Shown piece by piece: positions 28,168-37,228 of a stretch of DNA of 64,000 nt. The position numbers were made by a program, and so were the translations under genes. How positions within the stretch are numbered: position 1 is the stretch's first letter; the number at the start of each line of letters is the position of its first letter. Under the pieces are notes generated by a model. It worked only from the letters and a program-made list of their open reading frames with translations, was not told the origin of the DNA and ran no database searches. Origin of the DNA: Laceyella sediminis (GTDB taxonomy: Bacteria; Bacillota; Bacilli; Thermoactinomycetales; Thermoactinomycetaceae); the NCBI RefSeq assembly GCF_003003125.1, contig NZ_PVTZ01000001.1, forward strand, positions 248,001 through 312,000, written 5' to 3'.

Positions 28168-28950
28168 ATGAAATGGAAATGTGCTGTGATCCAAATGGAT
28201 ATCGCCTTCGGGCAACCGGAACGAAACATGGCCGTGGCTGAACAAAATATTGCCGCCGCGGCCGCCGACAAACCGGATGTGATCATCTTGCCGGAATTGT
28301 GGACCACCGGTTATGATTTGACCCGTTTGGATGAGATCGCCGATCCGATGGCTATGAAGACCAAAGCGTTCATGTCCCAGCTCGCTCGGCAACACGGCGT
28401 GCACATCATTGCCGGTTCAGTCGCCGAACGACAAGGAGAAGGCACCTGGAACACACTCATCGCCTTTGACCGCCGTGGTGAACAAGTGGGTGAATACCGC
28501 AAGGTGCACCTCTTTCGCCTGATGAACGAAGAGAAATACCTTCAGCCCGGCGAGCAAATGGGTTCCTTCGCGCTAGATGGCATTCCATGCGCCGGGGTCA
28601 TCTGTTATGACATTCGCTTTCCCGAGTGGATCAGAAAGCATGTCGTTGCTGGCGCACAGGTGCTGTTCGTCGTCGCTGAATGGCCAATGCCACGGCTCGC
28701 CCATTGGCGTCATCTGCTCATCACCCGGGCAATCGAAAATCAATGCTACGTCATCGCGTGCAACCGTGTGGGGAGTGATCCCGACAATACTTTTGCCGGC
28801 CATTCACTCATCATCGACCCCTGGGGAGAGATCGTGGCCGAAGCAGGCCCTGAGGAAGAAACCCTGCTGGCGGAGATCGATCTTGCGCAGGTCCCACAAA
28901 TCCGTAAGCGCATCCCCATTTTCAGTGACCGGCGCCCGGAATTATATTAA
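28168..28950 (+). CDS. mtnU: carbon-nitrogen hydrolase MtnU (omega-amidase type)
   Basis: A 260-residue nitrilase-superfamily enzyme with the Glu-Lys-Cys triad E43 (LPELWTTGYD), K112 (EYRKVHLF) and C146 (VICYDIRFPEW). ATG 28168 is preceded by GGGAGG; the frame extends upstream but into mtnE on the other strand. In Bacillus this protein (YkrU) sits in the methionine salvage cluster. It is thought to hydrolyse 2-oxoglutaramate formed by the glutamine-dependent aminotransferase. It is divergent from mtnE and stands just before the riboswitch of mtnK. Confidence 0.88.
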   Translation: MKWKCAVIQMDIAFGQPERNMAVAEQNIAAAAADKPDVIILPELWTTGYDLTRLDEIADPMAMKTKAFMSQLARQHGVHIIAGSVAERQGEGTWNTLIAFDRRGEQVGEYRKVHLFRLMNEEKYLQPGEQMGSFALDGIPCAGVICYDIRFPEWIRKHVVAGAQVLFVVAEWPMPRLAHWRHLLITRAIENQCYVIACNRVGSDPDNTFAGHSLIIDPWGEIVAEAGPEEETLLAEIDLAQVPQIRKRIPIFSDRRPELY

Positions 28951-29105
28951 AACACCTTGGCTAAGGAATGGCCTTTGTGAAAAAAATCTAAAGAATCGCC
29001 AAATAAAACTAATCGCATCCGAAATGAATGAATATGATTGACAATGATCTGCGTGAGGGTGTATCATTCCCTTATCAATCTAAAGACAACGGCATATGGA
29101 AGTAG

Positions 29106-29316
29106 TCTCTTATCCAGAGCAGGTGGAGGGAAATGGCCCGATGAAGCCCAGCAACCGACCGTAATACCATCGTGAGATGGGGCGCCCGTCAACAGGAGGG
29201 AGCCGTGGTACAAACCACGCAAGGCACGGTGCTAATTCCAGCAAAACATCCCGTTTTGCGAGATAAGAGGCTTGGAACGAATGATCCGAGCCTCTGATAG
29301 GAAGAGGCTCTTTTTA
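29106..29316 (+). promoter_or_regulatory. SAM-I riboswitch controlling mtnK-mtnA
   Basis: The plus strand shows CTCTTATCCAGAGC, GGTGGAGGGAAATGGCCC, GATGAAGCCCAGCAACC, GGCACGGTGCTAATTCC and GAGATAAGAG, the complete S-box aptamer (29106-29269). The terminator GAGCCTCTGATAGGAAGAGG is followed by five T (29288-29316), 23 bp before mtnK. Confidence 0.96.
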
Positions 29317-29338
29317 TATGCCCAAAGGAGGATTTCCA

Positions 29339-30559
29339 ATGGGCGGGCACGCCAATGCAGGATACCATCCCTTGACAACGGAAACAGTGGTTCAAGTCGT
29401 CGCGCCGTTAAACCATTTTGCTGATGTGAATCAATTGGAGATCAAAGAAATCGGTGATGGGAACTTAAACTACGTCTTTCATGTGGTAGAACCAGCTACA
29501 GGCAAGTCTTTGATCGTCAAGCAAGCCTTGCCCTACGCCAAAGTCGTCGGCGAAAGCTGGCCGCTGACCTTAGACCGTGCCCGGATTGAGAGCGAGGCGC
29601 TGCGCAGAGCGGCAGAGTACGTGCCGGCGCTTGTCCCCAAAGTGCACCATACCGACGAGCGCTTGGCTTGCACAGTCATGGAGGACCTCTCCGATCATGT
29701 GATTCTCCGCAAAGGCTTGATACAAGGGCAGGTCTACCCCAAGCTGGCTGAGCACATCGCTACTTTCTTGGCGCAAACGCTGTTTCACACCAGCGATTTC
29801 TTCCTTAGTCCCATGGACAAAAAGGAACAGGTGCGGGCGTTTATCAATCCGGAATTGTGCAAAATCACCGAAGACTTGGTGTTCACCGATCCTTTCTTCA
29901 ATCACGAAACCAACGATTTCCCAGAAGCATTGCAATCTTCTGTCGATGCGCTGTGGAACGATCTGGAACTGAAACGGGAAACCGCGAAGTTGAAACATGC
30001 TTTCCTAACCCGAGCTGAAGCACTGGTGCATGGGGATTTGCACACCGGCAGCATCTTTGTCACCACTGATTCGACCAAGGTGATCGATCCCGAATTCGCC
30101 TATTATGGTCCCATCGCTTTTGACATCGGGCAATTCTTTGCCAATCTTGCGCTCAATTATCTCTCGCACTTCCACCACAGCCCGGATCCGCAACAACGGC
30201 GGACGTTCCAAAAGTATCTGCTGGAAGTGATCGAAGAAACTTGGGCGCAGTTCAAGGAGCAATTCACCCAGCTCTGGCAAACCAAAGGGCAAGATGTCTA
30301 TATGCGGGTGGCCGGCGTAGAAGATGATTTCTTCGAGCGCTTGTTGGAAGATACCATCGGCTTTGCGGGTTGTGAAGTGATCCGCCGCACCATCGGGTTG
30401 GCTCATGTGGCTGATCTTGACTCCATCTCCGACGAGGAAACACAATTACGCCTAAAAGACAAAGCGCTCATTTTGGGAAGCGTTTTGATCAAGCAACGCC
30501 GGCAACTGACGCGGATCACGCACTTGTCCGAGACGATCAGGGGGGTTGCCCATGCTTAG
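29339..30559 (+). CDS. mtnK: S-methyl-5-thioribose kinase
   Basis: A 406-residue kinase of the choline/aminoglycoside kinase fold that phosphorylates methylthioribose, the entry step of salvage. The nucleotide region is [16 protein letters not shown] with [11 protein letters not shown]. The catalytic loop is [13 protein letters not shown] and the metal-binding block is [22 protein letters not shown] 29339 has AAAGGAGG seven bases upstream. Its end overlaps mtnA by 8 bp and both are under the SAM riboswitch. Confidence 0.95.
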   Translation: MGGHANAGYHPLTTETVVQVVAPLNHFADVNQLEIKEIGDGNLNYVFHVVEPATGKSLIVKQALPYAKVVGESWPLTLDRARIESEALRRAAEYVPALVPKVHHTDERLACTVMEDLSDHVILRKGLIQGQVYPKLAEHIATFLAQTLFHTSDFFLSPMDKKEQVRAFINPELCKITEDLVFTDPFFNHETNDFPEALQSSVDALWNDLELKRETAKLKHAFLTRAEALVHGDLHTGSIFVTTDSTKVIDPEFAYYGPIAFDIGQFFANLALNYLSHFHHSPDPQQRRTFQKYLLEVIEETWAQFKEQFTQLWQTKGQDVYMRVAGVEDDFFERLLEDTIGFAGCEVIRRTIGLAHVADLDSISDEETQLRLKDKALILGSVLIKQRRQLTRITHLSETIRGVAHA

Positions 30560-31598
30560 ATCGATTGCGTACCACGGCGATCATGTGCGGATATTGGATC
30601 AGCAGCGCCTTCCCCATGATACTGTGTATGTTCATTGCACGACGACCGCGGAGGTATGGGAATGCATCAAGGCGTTAAAAGTGCGGGGGGCACCGGCCAT
30701 CGGCATGGCCGCCGCTTTCGCTCTCGCTGTATGGGCCAATCGCACATCAACAACCAATTTGACTGATTTCTTGGCATCGTTGCGGCGGGAGCGCGATTAT
30801 CTGGCTTCATCCCGCCCCACGGCGGTCAATCTGTTCTGGGCGCTGGATCGGGTCGTCGCCAGAGCGGCAACGGCTACCGATGTGACCGAAGCCCGGCAAC
30901 TGATAGAAAACGAAGCGCTCGCCATTCAAAAAGAGGACGAGGATGTGTGCAGACGCATCGGCGAACACGCTTTGTCGCTTATGAACGATGGAGATACCAT
31001 TCTCACCATCTGCAATGCGGGGGCGATTGCCACCGCCCGTTACGGCACGGCCCTAGCCCCACTTTATCTAGCTAAAGAACGCGGTATCCACATGTCTGCT
31101 TACGCCTGTGAAACGCGTCCCCTGTTGCAAGGCAGCCGCCTGACCGTGTGGGAATTGCAGCAAGCGGGAGTAGATGTCACCCTGATCAGCGACAGCATGG
31201 CCGCCCACACGCTAGCCACCAAACCGATCTCCGCTGTCATCGTCGGTTGCGACCGAGTGGCGGCCAATGGGGATACCGCCAACAAAATCGGCACACTGGG
31301 GCTGGCGATTTTGGCCAAAGAATTCGGCATTCCATTTTATGTCGCCGCTCCCTTGTCCACAATCGACCTCGAGACAGCAACAGGGGACGCCATCCCGATT
31401 GAGGAACGCGCACCTGAAGAGATCACCCATTTTCACGGCCATCCGGTCGCTCCCAGCGGCACCAACGTGTTCAATCCGGCTTTTGATGTAACACCGCACC
31501 GCTACATCAGCGCCATCATCACAGAAAAAGGGATCGTGCGCGACAACTATCAGGAAGCTTTGGCCGGGTTAAAACAATCTGAACCCGCCTTGAAATAA
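30552..31598 (+). CDS. mtnA: S-methyl-5-thioribose-1-phosphate isomerase
   Basis: A 348-residue member of the eIF2B-related family that isomerises methylthioribose-1-phosphate to methylthioribulose-1-phosphate. The catalytic pair fits C154 in [16 protein letters not shown] and D234 in [35 protein letters not shown] is the N-terminal signature. ATG 30552 follows AGGGGGG; the upstream TTG 30546 is less likely. It is followed by a strong terminator. Confidence 0.95.
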   Translation: MLRSIAYHGDHVRILDQQRLPHDTVYVHCTTTAEVWECIKALKVRGAPAIGMAAAFALAVWANRTSTTNLTDFLASLRRERDYLASSRPTAVNLFWALDRVVARAATATDVTEARQLIENEALAIQKEDEDVCRRIGEHALSLMNDGDTILTICNAGAIATARYGTALAPLYLAKERGIHMSAYACETRPLLQGSRLTVWELQQAGVDVTLISDSMAAHTLATKPISAVIVGCDRVAANGDTANKIGTLGLAILAKEFGIPFYVAAPLSTIDLETATGDAIPIEERAPEEITHFHGHPVAPSGTNVFNPAFDVTPHRYISAIITEKGIVRDNYQEALAGLKQSEPALK

Positions 31599-31600
31599 CC

Positions 31601-31627
31601 AATCCCCCCGGCACCCTCGGGGGGATT
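31601..31627 (+). terminator. intrinsic terminator after mtnA
   Basis: A perfect stem AATCCCCCCG / CGGGGGGATT is followed by TACGTTTTT. Confidence 0.8.
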
Positions 31628-31654
31628 TACGTTTTTGTCGGCGGTGTAGTGAAC

Positions 31655-32425
31655 TCATCCCTTTGACCCGATGAACCTACGCGCATTCTCAATGAGCGCC
31701 CTTCGCAACGGTTCGCGCTCCTCACCGCGGAGGATGGCCAGTTCGTCCAATACCCGTTCCAGCATGCGAGGATGGGTGAGCATTCCCGCCCAAGGCCCGT
31801 CATGCGGCCAAGGCCCATCCGTTTCAAGCAATATGAGGTGGCGTGGATAGGCAGCCGCGATTTTCCGCGTTTCTTCCTTATACAATAGATCCGGTGTGAA
31901 AGAAACGTAGATTCCCCGCTCCGCCAGTTGGCACAAAGTGTTTTCGTCGGTCTTCAGCCAGTGAAACTGAACGCGGGGAAGCGAATAGCGGTCAAGATAA
32001 GACAAAATCGTCCGCACATCTTCCCTCACCCCGTGCAAAACAACTGGTTTGTGCAAGCGTTCAGCCAAGCGAAGCCATTGGTCTAGCGCCGCCAGATATG
32101 GAGCCTCATTCCAGTCCTTCCCCTGGGCAAGTCGTTCCCGCCGCAGATAATAAGGCAGGCCGATTTCCCCAATGGCGTCGATCTCCTGCTGTTTCGCTTC
32201 AATCCAAGCCATGAAAGCTTCCTGCTCCTTCATAGGTTGCTCAGGGTGGAAACCGCAGGCGGCATATACTTTTTCTGGACATCGCTTTTTCAAAGCCAAG
32301 GTTCGGCGTGAGGAGGCATGATCCATGGACACGGCGATCATACCCACAAGGGAGGGGTCGGCGCACAATGTAGCAATTTCATCGTCATCATACTTTTCAA
32401 GGTGGATATGAGCGTCAAACAACAT
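31655..32425 (-). CDS. TatD family metal-dependent hydrolase/DNase
   Basis: A 256-residue TIM-barrel hydrolase. The N-terminal metal motif is FDAHIHLEKY, with further ligands in AIGEIGLPYY, VVLHGVRED, VQFHWLKTD and LLETDGPWPHDG. ATG follows AAAGGAG. It resembles the TatD group of DNases but is divergent, and the HGVRED block replaces the usual HxR-containing block. It lies convergent to mtnA and downstream of the aldo/keto reductase on the same strand. Substrate unknown. Confidence 0.85.
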   Translation of the reverse strand: MLFDAHIHLEKYDDDEIATLCADPSLVGMIAVSMDHASSRRTLALKKRCPEKVYAACGFHPEQPMKEQEAFMAWIEAKQQEIDAIGEIGLPYYLRRERLAQGKDWNEAPYLAALDQWLRLAERLHKPVVLHGVREDVRTILSYLDRYSLPRVQFHWLKTDENTLCQLAERGIYVSFTPDLLYKEETRKIAAAYPRHLILLETDGPWPHDGPWAGMLTHPRMLERVLDELAILRGEEREPLRRALIENARRFIGSKG

Positions 32426-32512
32426 TGCTTTGGCTCCTTTGGGTTGTCTCTGTCAAGGCCGCATCGCGAAAACACCCCTTGGCGGGAAACCAAGGGATGT
32501 TTTGCCGTGCGC

Positions 32513-33340
32513 TTAAAAATCGAAGTTGTCTGGGTCGGGACCGAAGCGATGGTGTTTGTCCAAGGCATCGATGCGCGCCATGTCCTCCGCGCTCAATTCA
32601 AAGTCAAACACATCGGCGTTTGCTTTAATCCGTTCGGGGTTAACCGATTTAGGAATGGTGACCACGCCATGTTGCAAATCCCAGCGCAACACGATTTGAG
32701 CGGGGGTTTTGCCATATTTCTCCGCCAATTCTTGCAGAAGCGGGACACGGAACACCTCCCCTTGCATCAACGGACTCCACGCCTCCAACTGGATGCCTGC
32801 CTGTTTGCAGAAAGCCCGCAAGTCCGTTTGTACCAAGTACGGATGAAACTCAACTTGGTTTACCATCGGCTTCACTTCGCAATCAGCCATCAAATCTTCC
32901 AGATGGTGAACTTGGAAGTTGCTCACTCCAATCGCCCGCACTTTCCCGTCCTTGTACAATTTCTCCAACGCTTTCCATGTCTCTTTGTACTTTCCTTTTA
33001 CTGGCCAATGAATCAAATACAAGTCAACATATTCCAGCCCCAACTTGGCCCGGCTCTCTTCAAACGCTTGCAGCGTGGACTCATACCCTTGGTCGGCATT
33101 CCACACCTTCGTGGTGATAAACAACTCTTCACGGGGAACCCCTGCCGCTTTGATCGCCGCACCGACACCGGCTTCATTTTGGTACACCGCAGCGGTATCG
33201 ATGCTGCGGTAACCCGCCGCGATTGCGGACTTAACCGCATTTTCTACTTCTTCTCCCTCTTTTGCTTTCCATACGCCAAGGCCGAACCAAGGCATTTTCA
33301 CTCCATTATGTAACACGGTCGCATCAGACAAATGTTTCAT
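32513..33340 (-). CDS. aldo/keto reductase
   Basis: A 275-residue NADPH-dependent aldo/keto reductase of the YvgN/AKR5 type. The catalytic tetrad is D48 and Y53 ([11 protein letters not shown]), K78 (TTKVW) and H111 (LIHWPVKG). [14 protein letters not shown] and the NADP-binding [19 protein letters not shown] are intact. ATG 33340 has GGAGGG eight bases upstream. It probably detoxifies methylglyoxal and similar aldehydes, as YvgN does; the sequence alone does not fix the substrate. Confidence 0.92.
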   Translation of the reverse strand: MKHLSDATVLHNGVKMPWFGLGVWKAKEGEEVENAVKSAIAAGYRSIDTAAVYQNEAGVGAAIKAAGVPREELFITTKVWNADQGYESTLQAFEESRAKLGLEYVDLYLIHWPVKGKYKETWKALEKLYKDGKVRAIGVSNFQVHHLEDLMADCEVKPMVNQVEFHPYLVQTDLRAFCKQAGIQLEAWSPLMQGEVFRVPLLQELAEKYGKTPAQIVLRWDLQHGVVTIPKSVNPERIKANADVFDFELSAEDMARIDALDKHHRFGPDPDNFDF

Positions 33341-33473
33341 CAGCAAAACCCTCCGTTTTAGATTCCTCTGCGAAGGGAGAACCCCTCTAATACCATTTAA
33401 ACATAAGGTACTGGAAAAAAGAAAGTTCCCAAAAACACATTCTAATTGTTAATACATTTTGTTCATCCTTGCA

Positions 33474-33544
33474 TTGACAGTCCCCCTTTTTCTCTCCTAT
33501 AATTGCTTTAACACTTTTTAGCTTATACGCTTTTTAGCGCTAAA
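33474..33544 (+). promoter_or_regulatory. SigA-type promoter and palindromic operator before the aromatic hydroxylase gene
   Basis: TTGACA at 33474-33479 and TATAAT at 33498-33503 are perfect consensus hexamers with an 18-bp spacer. Downstream, the 12-bp palindrome TTTAGCGCTAAA (33533-33544) and a related TTTTTAGCTTA just before it lie in the 5' leader. That is where a repressor would block transcription. The regulator is not identified. Confidence 0.75.
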
Positions 33545-33566
33545 GTATTTTGGGAGAGGAAAGATT

Positions 33567-35291
33567 ATGAACATACCCGCTCATTTACAACCTTATGTTG
33601 CCAAGCAGCAATACCAACGTTACACTCCGGTCAACCAGGCTGTTTGGCGATATGTGATGAGACAAAACCGCCACTTTTTTCAGCATACCGCCCACCAAGC
33701 CTATGTGAGTGGCTTACAAAAAACCGGCATTGATATAGAACAAATCCCCAGCGTTGAGAAAATGAATGCCTGTTTGAAACCATTTGGTTGGGGAGCTGTT
33801 CCCATCAACGGCTTGATTCCCGGTGTGGCCTTTTTTGACTTCCAAGCTCGTGGCCTGTTGCCGATCGCAACAGAGATCCGCACGCTAGAACACATTCAGT
33901 ACACACCGGCTCCTGATATCATTCACGAATCGGCGGGTCATGCGCCGATCCTGTCCGATGAAAAATATGCCGACTACGTCAAACGGTTTGGGCGAATCGG
34001 GGCCAAGGCATTGGCGAACCGAGAAGAACATGAGGTGTTTGAAGCGACGCGGCACTTGACAATCGTGATGGAAGATCCTCACTCCACCCCTGACATGATC
34101 GCTGACGCGGAACAGGCATTGCAAGAGAAGATCGCCGCGGCGACAGAGGTTTCCGAAGCGACCCAAATCGGTCGCCTGTACTGGTGGACAGTGGAATACG
34201 GCTTGATCGGCGACTTAAAAAATCCCAAAATCTACGGCGCCGGACTGTTGTCCTCCATCGGCGAAGGCCAGTCCTGCCTCTCCCCGGAAGTGACCAAGCT
34301 GCCTTTTTCTCTAGAGGCATGTATCCAAACGGATTACGATGTCACCAAACCACAACCGCAGCTGTTTGTCTGTCGGGATTTCGATGAACTAAGCGAAGCC
34401 GTCGAGCGTTTCGCTGATCGGATGGCCTTTCGAGTTGGGGGCACAGCCAGCTTGCAAAAAGCAGTGCGCTCCGCCCATCTAGCCACCGCCGAATTTAATT
34501 CAGGCCTGCAAGTAAGCGGCGTCTTTACTGAACTGATCTACGACGAACAGGGAGAAGCGATCTACTTGCGCACTGCCGGACCAACCGCACTTTCCTTTGA
34601 AGGGCGCACCTTGCCCGGCCATGGAAAAGCGACGCACTCCGACGGCTTCGGCGCACCGATTGGCCACGTGCGCGATCTGCCCTGTCCGTTGGAAGAGATG
34701 ACTTCTGACCGCTGGGCCGACGACGGGTGGTTGCCTGGCACTGAGCTGGAGCTTCATTACACCAGCGGTATTAAGCTCAAAGGCATCCTAAAAGACGCCG
34801 TCTTCCGCAACGGCCGCCTGATTCTGCTGTCATTTGAGCAATGTTCCGTCATGCGCGGCGACTATCTCTTATTCCATCCCGATTGGGGAACTTACGATTT
34901 GGCTATCGGTAGCCGCATCACGTCCGTATACGCTGGCGCGGCTGATCCAGAAACCTATTTTGCCGATGAAGTGAGCACTGCCATCGAAGTAGAAGACAAT
35001 CCTGCCCCCGCCTTGTCTACTTTGGACCACCTCTATCAAGCGGTGCGCGAAGTTCGCGAAGGACAGCGGGACATCCATTCCTTAAACAACATCATGGAGA
35101 TGCTGGATCACCACTATCCCAAAGATTGGTTGTTGCGTCTGGAGATATTGGAGATCGTCTCCGAGCACCAGATCAAACCTTGGGTCACCCGCTTGCGGGG
35201 ACAACTGGACGCCTTGCAGGAAGCCAATCCCGCCCTGGATTCGCTGATTCAAAATGGCATCACCCTGATCGATTGTCAGGTGTTGTCATAG
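33567..35291 (+). CDS. phhA: phenylalanine 4-monooxygenase-type aromatic amino acid hydroxylase
   Basis: A 574-residue protein whose first about 330 residues are the pterin-dependent aromatic amino acid hydroxylase domain. Iron ligands fit H120 and H125 (IIHESAGHAPILSDEKYADY) and E210 (WWTVEYGLIGD). It would hydroxylate phenylalanine to tyrosine using tetrahydropterin. The C-terminal about 240 residues are an extension absent from the roughly 260-residue proteobacterial enzymes but found in Bacillus cereus-type homologues. No pterin carbinolamine dehydratase gene is adjacent. The promoter is near-perfect with a possible operator. Confidence 0.9.
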   Translation: MNIPAHLQPYVAKQQYQRYTPVNQAVWRYVMRQNRHFFQHTAHQAYVSGLQKTGIDIEQIPSVEKMNACLKPFGWGAVPINGLIPGVAFFDFQARGLLPIATEIRTLEHIQYTPAPDIIHESAGHAPILSDEKYADYVKRFGRIGAKALANREEHEVFEATRHLTIVMEDPHSTPDMIADAEQALQEKIAAATEVSEATQIGRLYWWTVEYGLIGDLKNPKIYGAGLLSSIGEGQSCLSPEVTKLPFSLEACIQTDYDVTKPQPQLFVCRDFDELSEAVERFADRMAFRVGGTASLQKAVRSAHLATAEFNSGLQVSGVFTELIYDEQGEAIYLRTAGPTALSFEGRTLPGHGKATHSDGFGAPIGHVRDLPCPLEEMTSDRWADDGWLPGTELELHYTSGIKLKGILKDAVFRNGRLILLSFEQCSVMRGDYLLFHPDWGTYDLAIGSRITSVYAGAADPETYFADEVSTAIEVEDNPAPALSTLDHLYQAVREVREGQRDIHSLNNIMEMLDHHYPKDWLLRLEILEIVSEHQIKPWVTRLRGQLDALQEANPALDSLIQNGITLIDCQVLS

Positions 35292-35309
35292 CGATAACCT
35301 CTCTTTCTT

Positions 35310-35346
35310 AACCCGCCCATCGGTCATCTGGGCGGGTTCTTTTTTG
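35310..35346 (+). terminator. intrinsic terminator after the aromatic hydroxylase gene
   Basis: AACCCGCCCA pairs with TGGGCGGGTT and is followed by CTTTTTTG. Confidence 0.9.
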
Positions 35347-35404
35347 TCTGGTCTCATTCGAGATTGCCCCCGTCCTGCTTTTGTGGTTAGCTAGGAGAAA
35401 AAGC

Positions 35405-36892
35405 ATGACAACGCGATGGGAGTGGCAATGGATTATGGCACATGTGATGAAACAACTCTCCCGCCTGATTATTCCTTTTGCTTATGAAGCCGCCGAAGAA
35501 ACGCTGGCCCTAGGGCACAGCAAATGGTGGGAGCCGAAAGATTTACATATGAATCGTCTGTTCACCCATATTGAAAAATTGGTATCTACTGAATCATATC
35601 CATTCGTAATCGGCAAGCGTTACCACCTCACGAAAGAGGGGCGCCAAACGCATGGACTGCCGCCCGGAACGAATCATCAATTGACGTTCGCCGGTGGATT
35701 CATGCCAGACATCCGACTCACCATTAACCAGGTGGAATGCACCTTGTTTGAGAGCAATGTCGGTTTTTTGACTTTGGACATCCATTACCCCAAACAGACC
35801 GACATCCGCCGGCTGATCGAAGCCAACCACCAATTAAAAAAGTTGTACAACAGCAAAATGCGCCTCACCTATCTGCTGAAGGGGAAACAAGTGGAACTTC
35901 ACCTGCGCGAACTGACCCAACAACTGCTCGCTCCCCTGAAAGTGACCACCTTTTTTGAAGCGAGCCACTTGAATGCCCCGTTTCAAGCACTGGTCTTCCA
36001 ATCCTATTTGTTGGATGAACCATTGTCGGAAGAGGAAGTTGGACCGCTTCTGTTTTGGATGCGTCGCACCTATACCGACAGTTACAGCCCGAACAAGCAG
36101 GATGAGCATCCTCATGGCAATCCCGAAGTTTTGCAATTGTACGCCAACAGCTACTGGGGCATCTCGTTGGAGGGTTGCGCCAATCTGGCCTTTATCGGCA
36201 ACCATCCTCAGAACGAAAAATATTTCAAGATGAATTACCTGCCCCATGTGAAATCTACTTACTTTTATCTCTATCTGCTAAGCCTGCACCAACGTTACGC
36301 CTTATTGCACTTCTCCATGCTGGCTTCCGAATCGCTGCTCAGCGGTACCGGTACAACCGATCACAACTTGTCATTACACCAACGGATGGAACAGTATCTG
36401 CAAGACGCCCGGCTCATCACCGAGTTGAAAGAAAAAATCATCCTGTTCAAATTGCGATCGGTCTTCAAGCAAGTGTCTAATACCTCCCACCACACGGCCG
36501 TGTATAACCTTTTTCAGACCAATCTACACATTGACCAGTTGCTGGGCGAACTGCATTTTGAACTGGATTCTCTGTCGCAGATGGTTCAATTGAAGGAACA
36601 AAAGCGAAGCCAATTGCAAGAGGAAGCGGCCAAGCAAGAAAAAGAGCGTGAAGAAGACTTGAAAACGCGTTTCAACACATGGGTGGTTGTGCTATCCTTC
36701 GCCTTTGTCCTCGTTTCAACCATCGCTGACGGTTTGAGCATCTTTGAGAAATTTGCTGGCTCCGGCCTGCCCACCGTCGGTAGCGCAGAGTTTGTCTGGT
36801 TTTGCGTCCTGTTCCTCCTCATTCCCGCCACCGCCTTGGGCTTTGTCGCGTGGTTTTTGGTACGACTGATGAAAAAAAGCAAGCGAACCTGA
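35405..36892 (+). CDS. CorA-like membrane protein of unknown function
   Basis: A 495-residue protein from ATG 35405 (AGGAGAAAAAGC upstream). A long soluble N-terminal part of about 400 residues has no motif I can name. Then follow a charged coiled coil (QLKEQKRSQLQEEAAKQEKE) and two membrane spans near the C-terminus, joined by a short loop (VVVLSFAFVLVSTIADGL and VWFCVLFLLIPATALGFVAW). The plan resembles CorA-type channels. However, the GMN motif expected at the end of the first span is absent, so ion transport is only an architectural guess. It is monocistronic. Confidence 0.6.
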   Translation: MTTRWEWQWIMAHVMKQLSRLIIPFAYEAAEETLALGHSKWWEPKDLHMNRLFTHIEKLVSTESYPFVIGKRYHLTKEGRQTHGLPPGTNHQLTFAGGFMPDIRLTINQVECTLFESNVGFLTLDIHYPKQTDIRRLIEANHQLKKLYNSKMRLTYLLKGKQVELHLRELTQQLLAPLKVTTFFEASHLNAPFQALVFQSYLLDEPLSEEEVGPLLFWMRRTYTDSYSPNKQDEHPHGNPEVLQLYANSYWGISLEGCANLAFIGNHPQNEKYFKMNYLPHVKSTYFYLYLLSLHQRYALLHFSMLASESLLSGTGTTDHNLSLHQRMEQYLQDARLITELKEKIILFKLRSVFKQVSNTSHHTAVYNLFQTNLHIDQLLGELHFELDSLSQMVQLKEQKRSQLQEEAAKQEKEREEDLKTRFNTWVVVLSFAFVLVSTIADGLSIFEKFAGSGLPTVGSAEFVWFCVLFLLIPATALGFVAWFLVRLMKKSKRT

Positions 36893-36911
36893 GCGGGTTC
36901 GTTTGCTTTTG
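36877..36911 (+). terminator. intrinsic terminator overlapping the stop codon
   Basis: AAGCAAGCGAACC pairs with GGGTTCGTTTGCTT and is followed by TTGAC. The stem begins inside the last codons of the CorA-like gene. Confidence 0.85.
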
Positions 36912-37050
36912 ACTTATAAATGCCACCCTTCTCAATCTTTCCCAAATTTCACAAATGGTTGGCAGGAAATATTTCCATATGCGCGAAAATAAAATATCTA
37001 ATTCTGTATCAGATTCATTTCTGACTCAAGTATAGTCCTTATCCCGTCCC

Positions 37051-37077
37051 CAACAAATACTACTTGACTATTTGTTG
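37051..37077 (+). promoter_or_regulatory. inverted repeat upstream of the kinase gene
   Basis: CAACAAATA and TATTTGTTG form perfect 9-bp arms separated by 9 bp, about 150 bp before the kinase start, within an otherwise gene-free 336-bp stretch (36893-37228). A -10-like TATAAT lies downstream near 37128. It looks like an operator, but the binding protein is unknown. Confidence 0.45.
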
Positions 37078-37228
37078 AATAAACTTTCACAATTCGATCT
37101 TTTCTTTATCTATTATGTATAATAAAGTGGTCTTATTTTGCTATTTATTACAATACCTTTTCCAGGAATGTTTGCAACTCATTCACAAAAAAGGGACGGC
37201 ACGATTTCATCCCAGAAAGGTGATAGCA

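Noticed and set aside
28981-29105. Possible additional regulatory RNA before the mtnK riboswitch
   Set aside because: No conserved core beyond the S-box could be seen; the stretch fits an ordinary promoter region.
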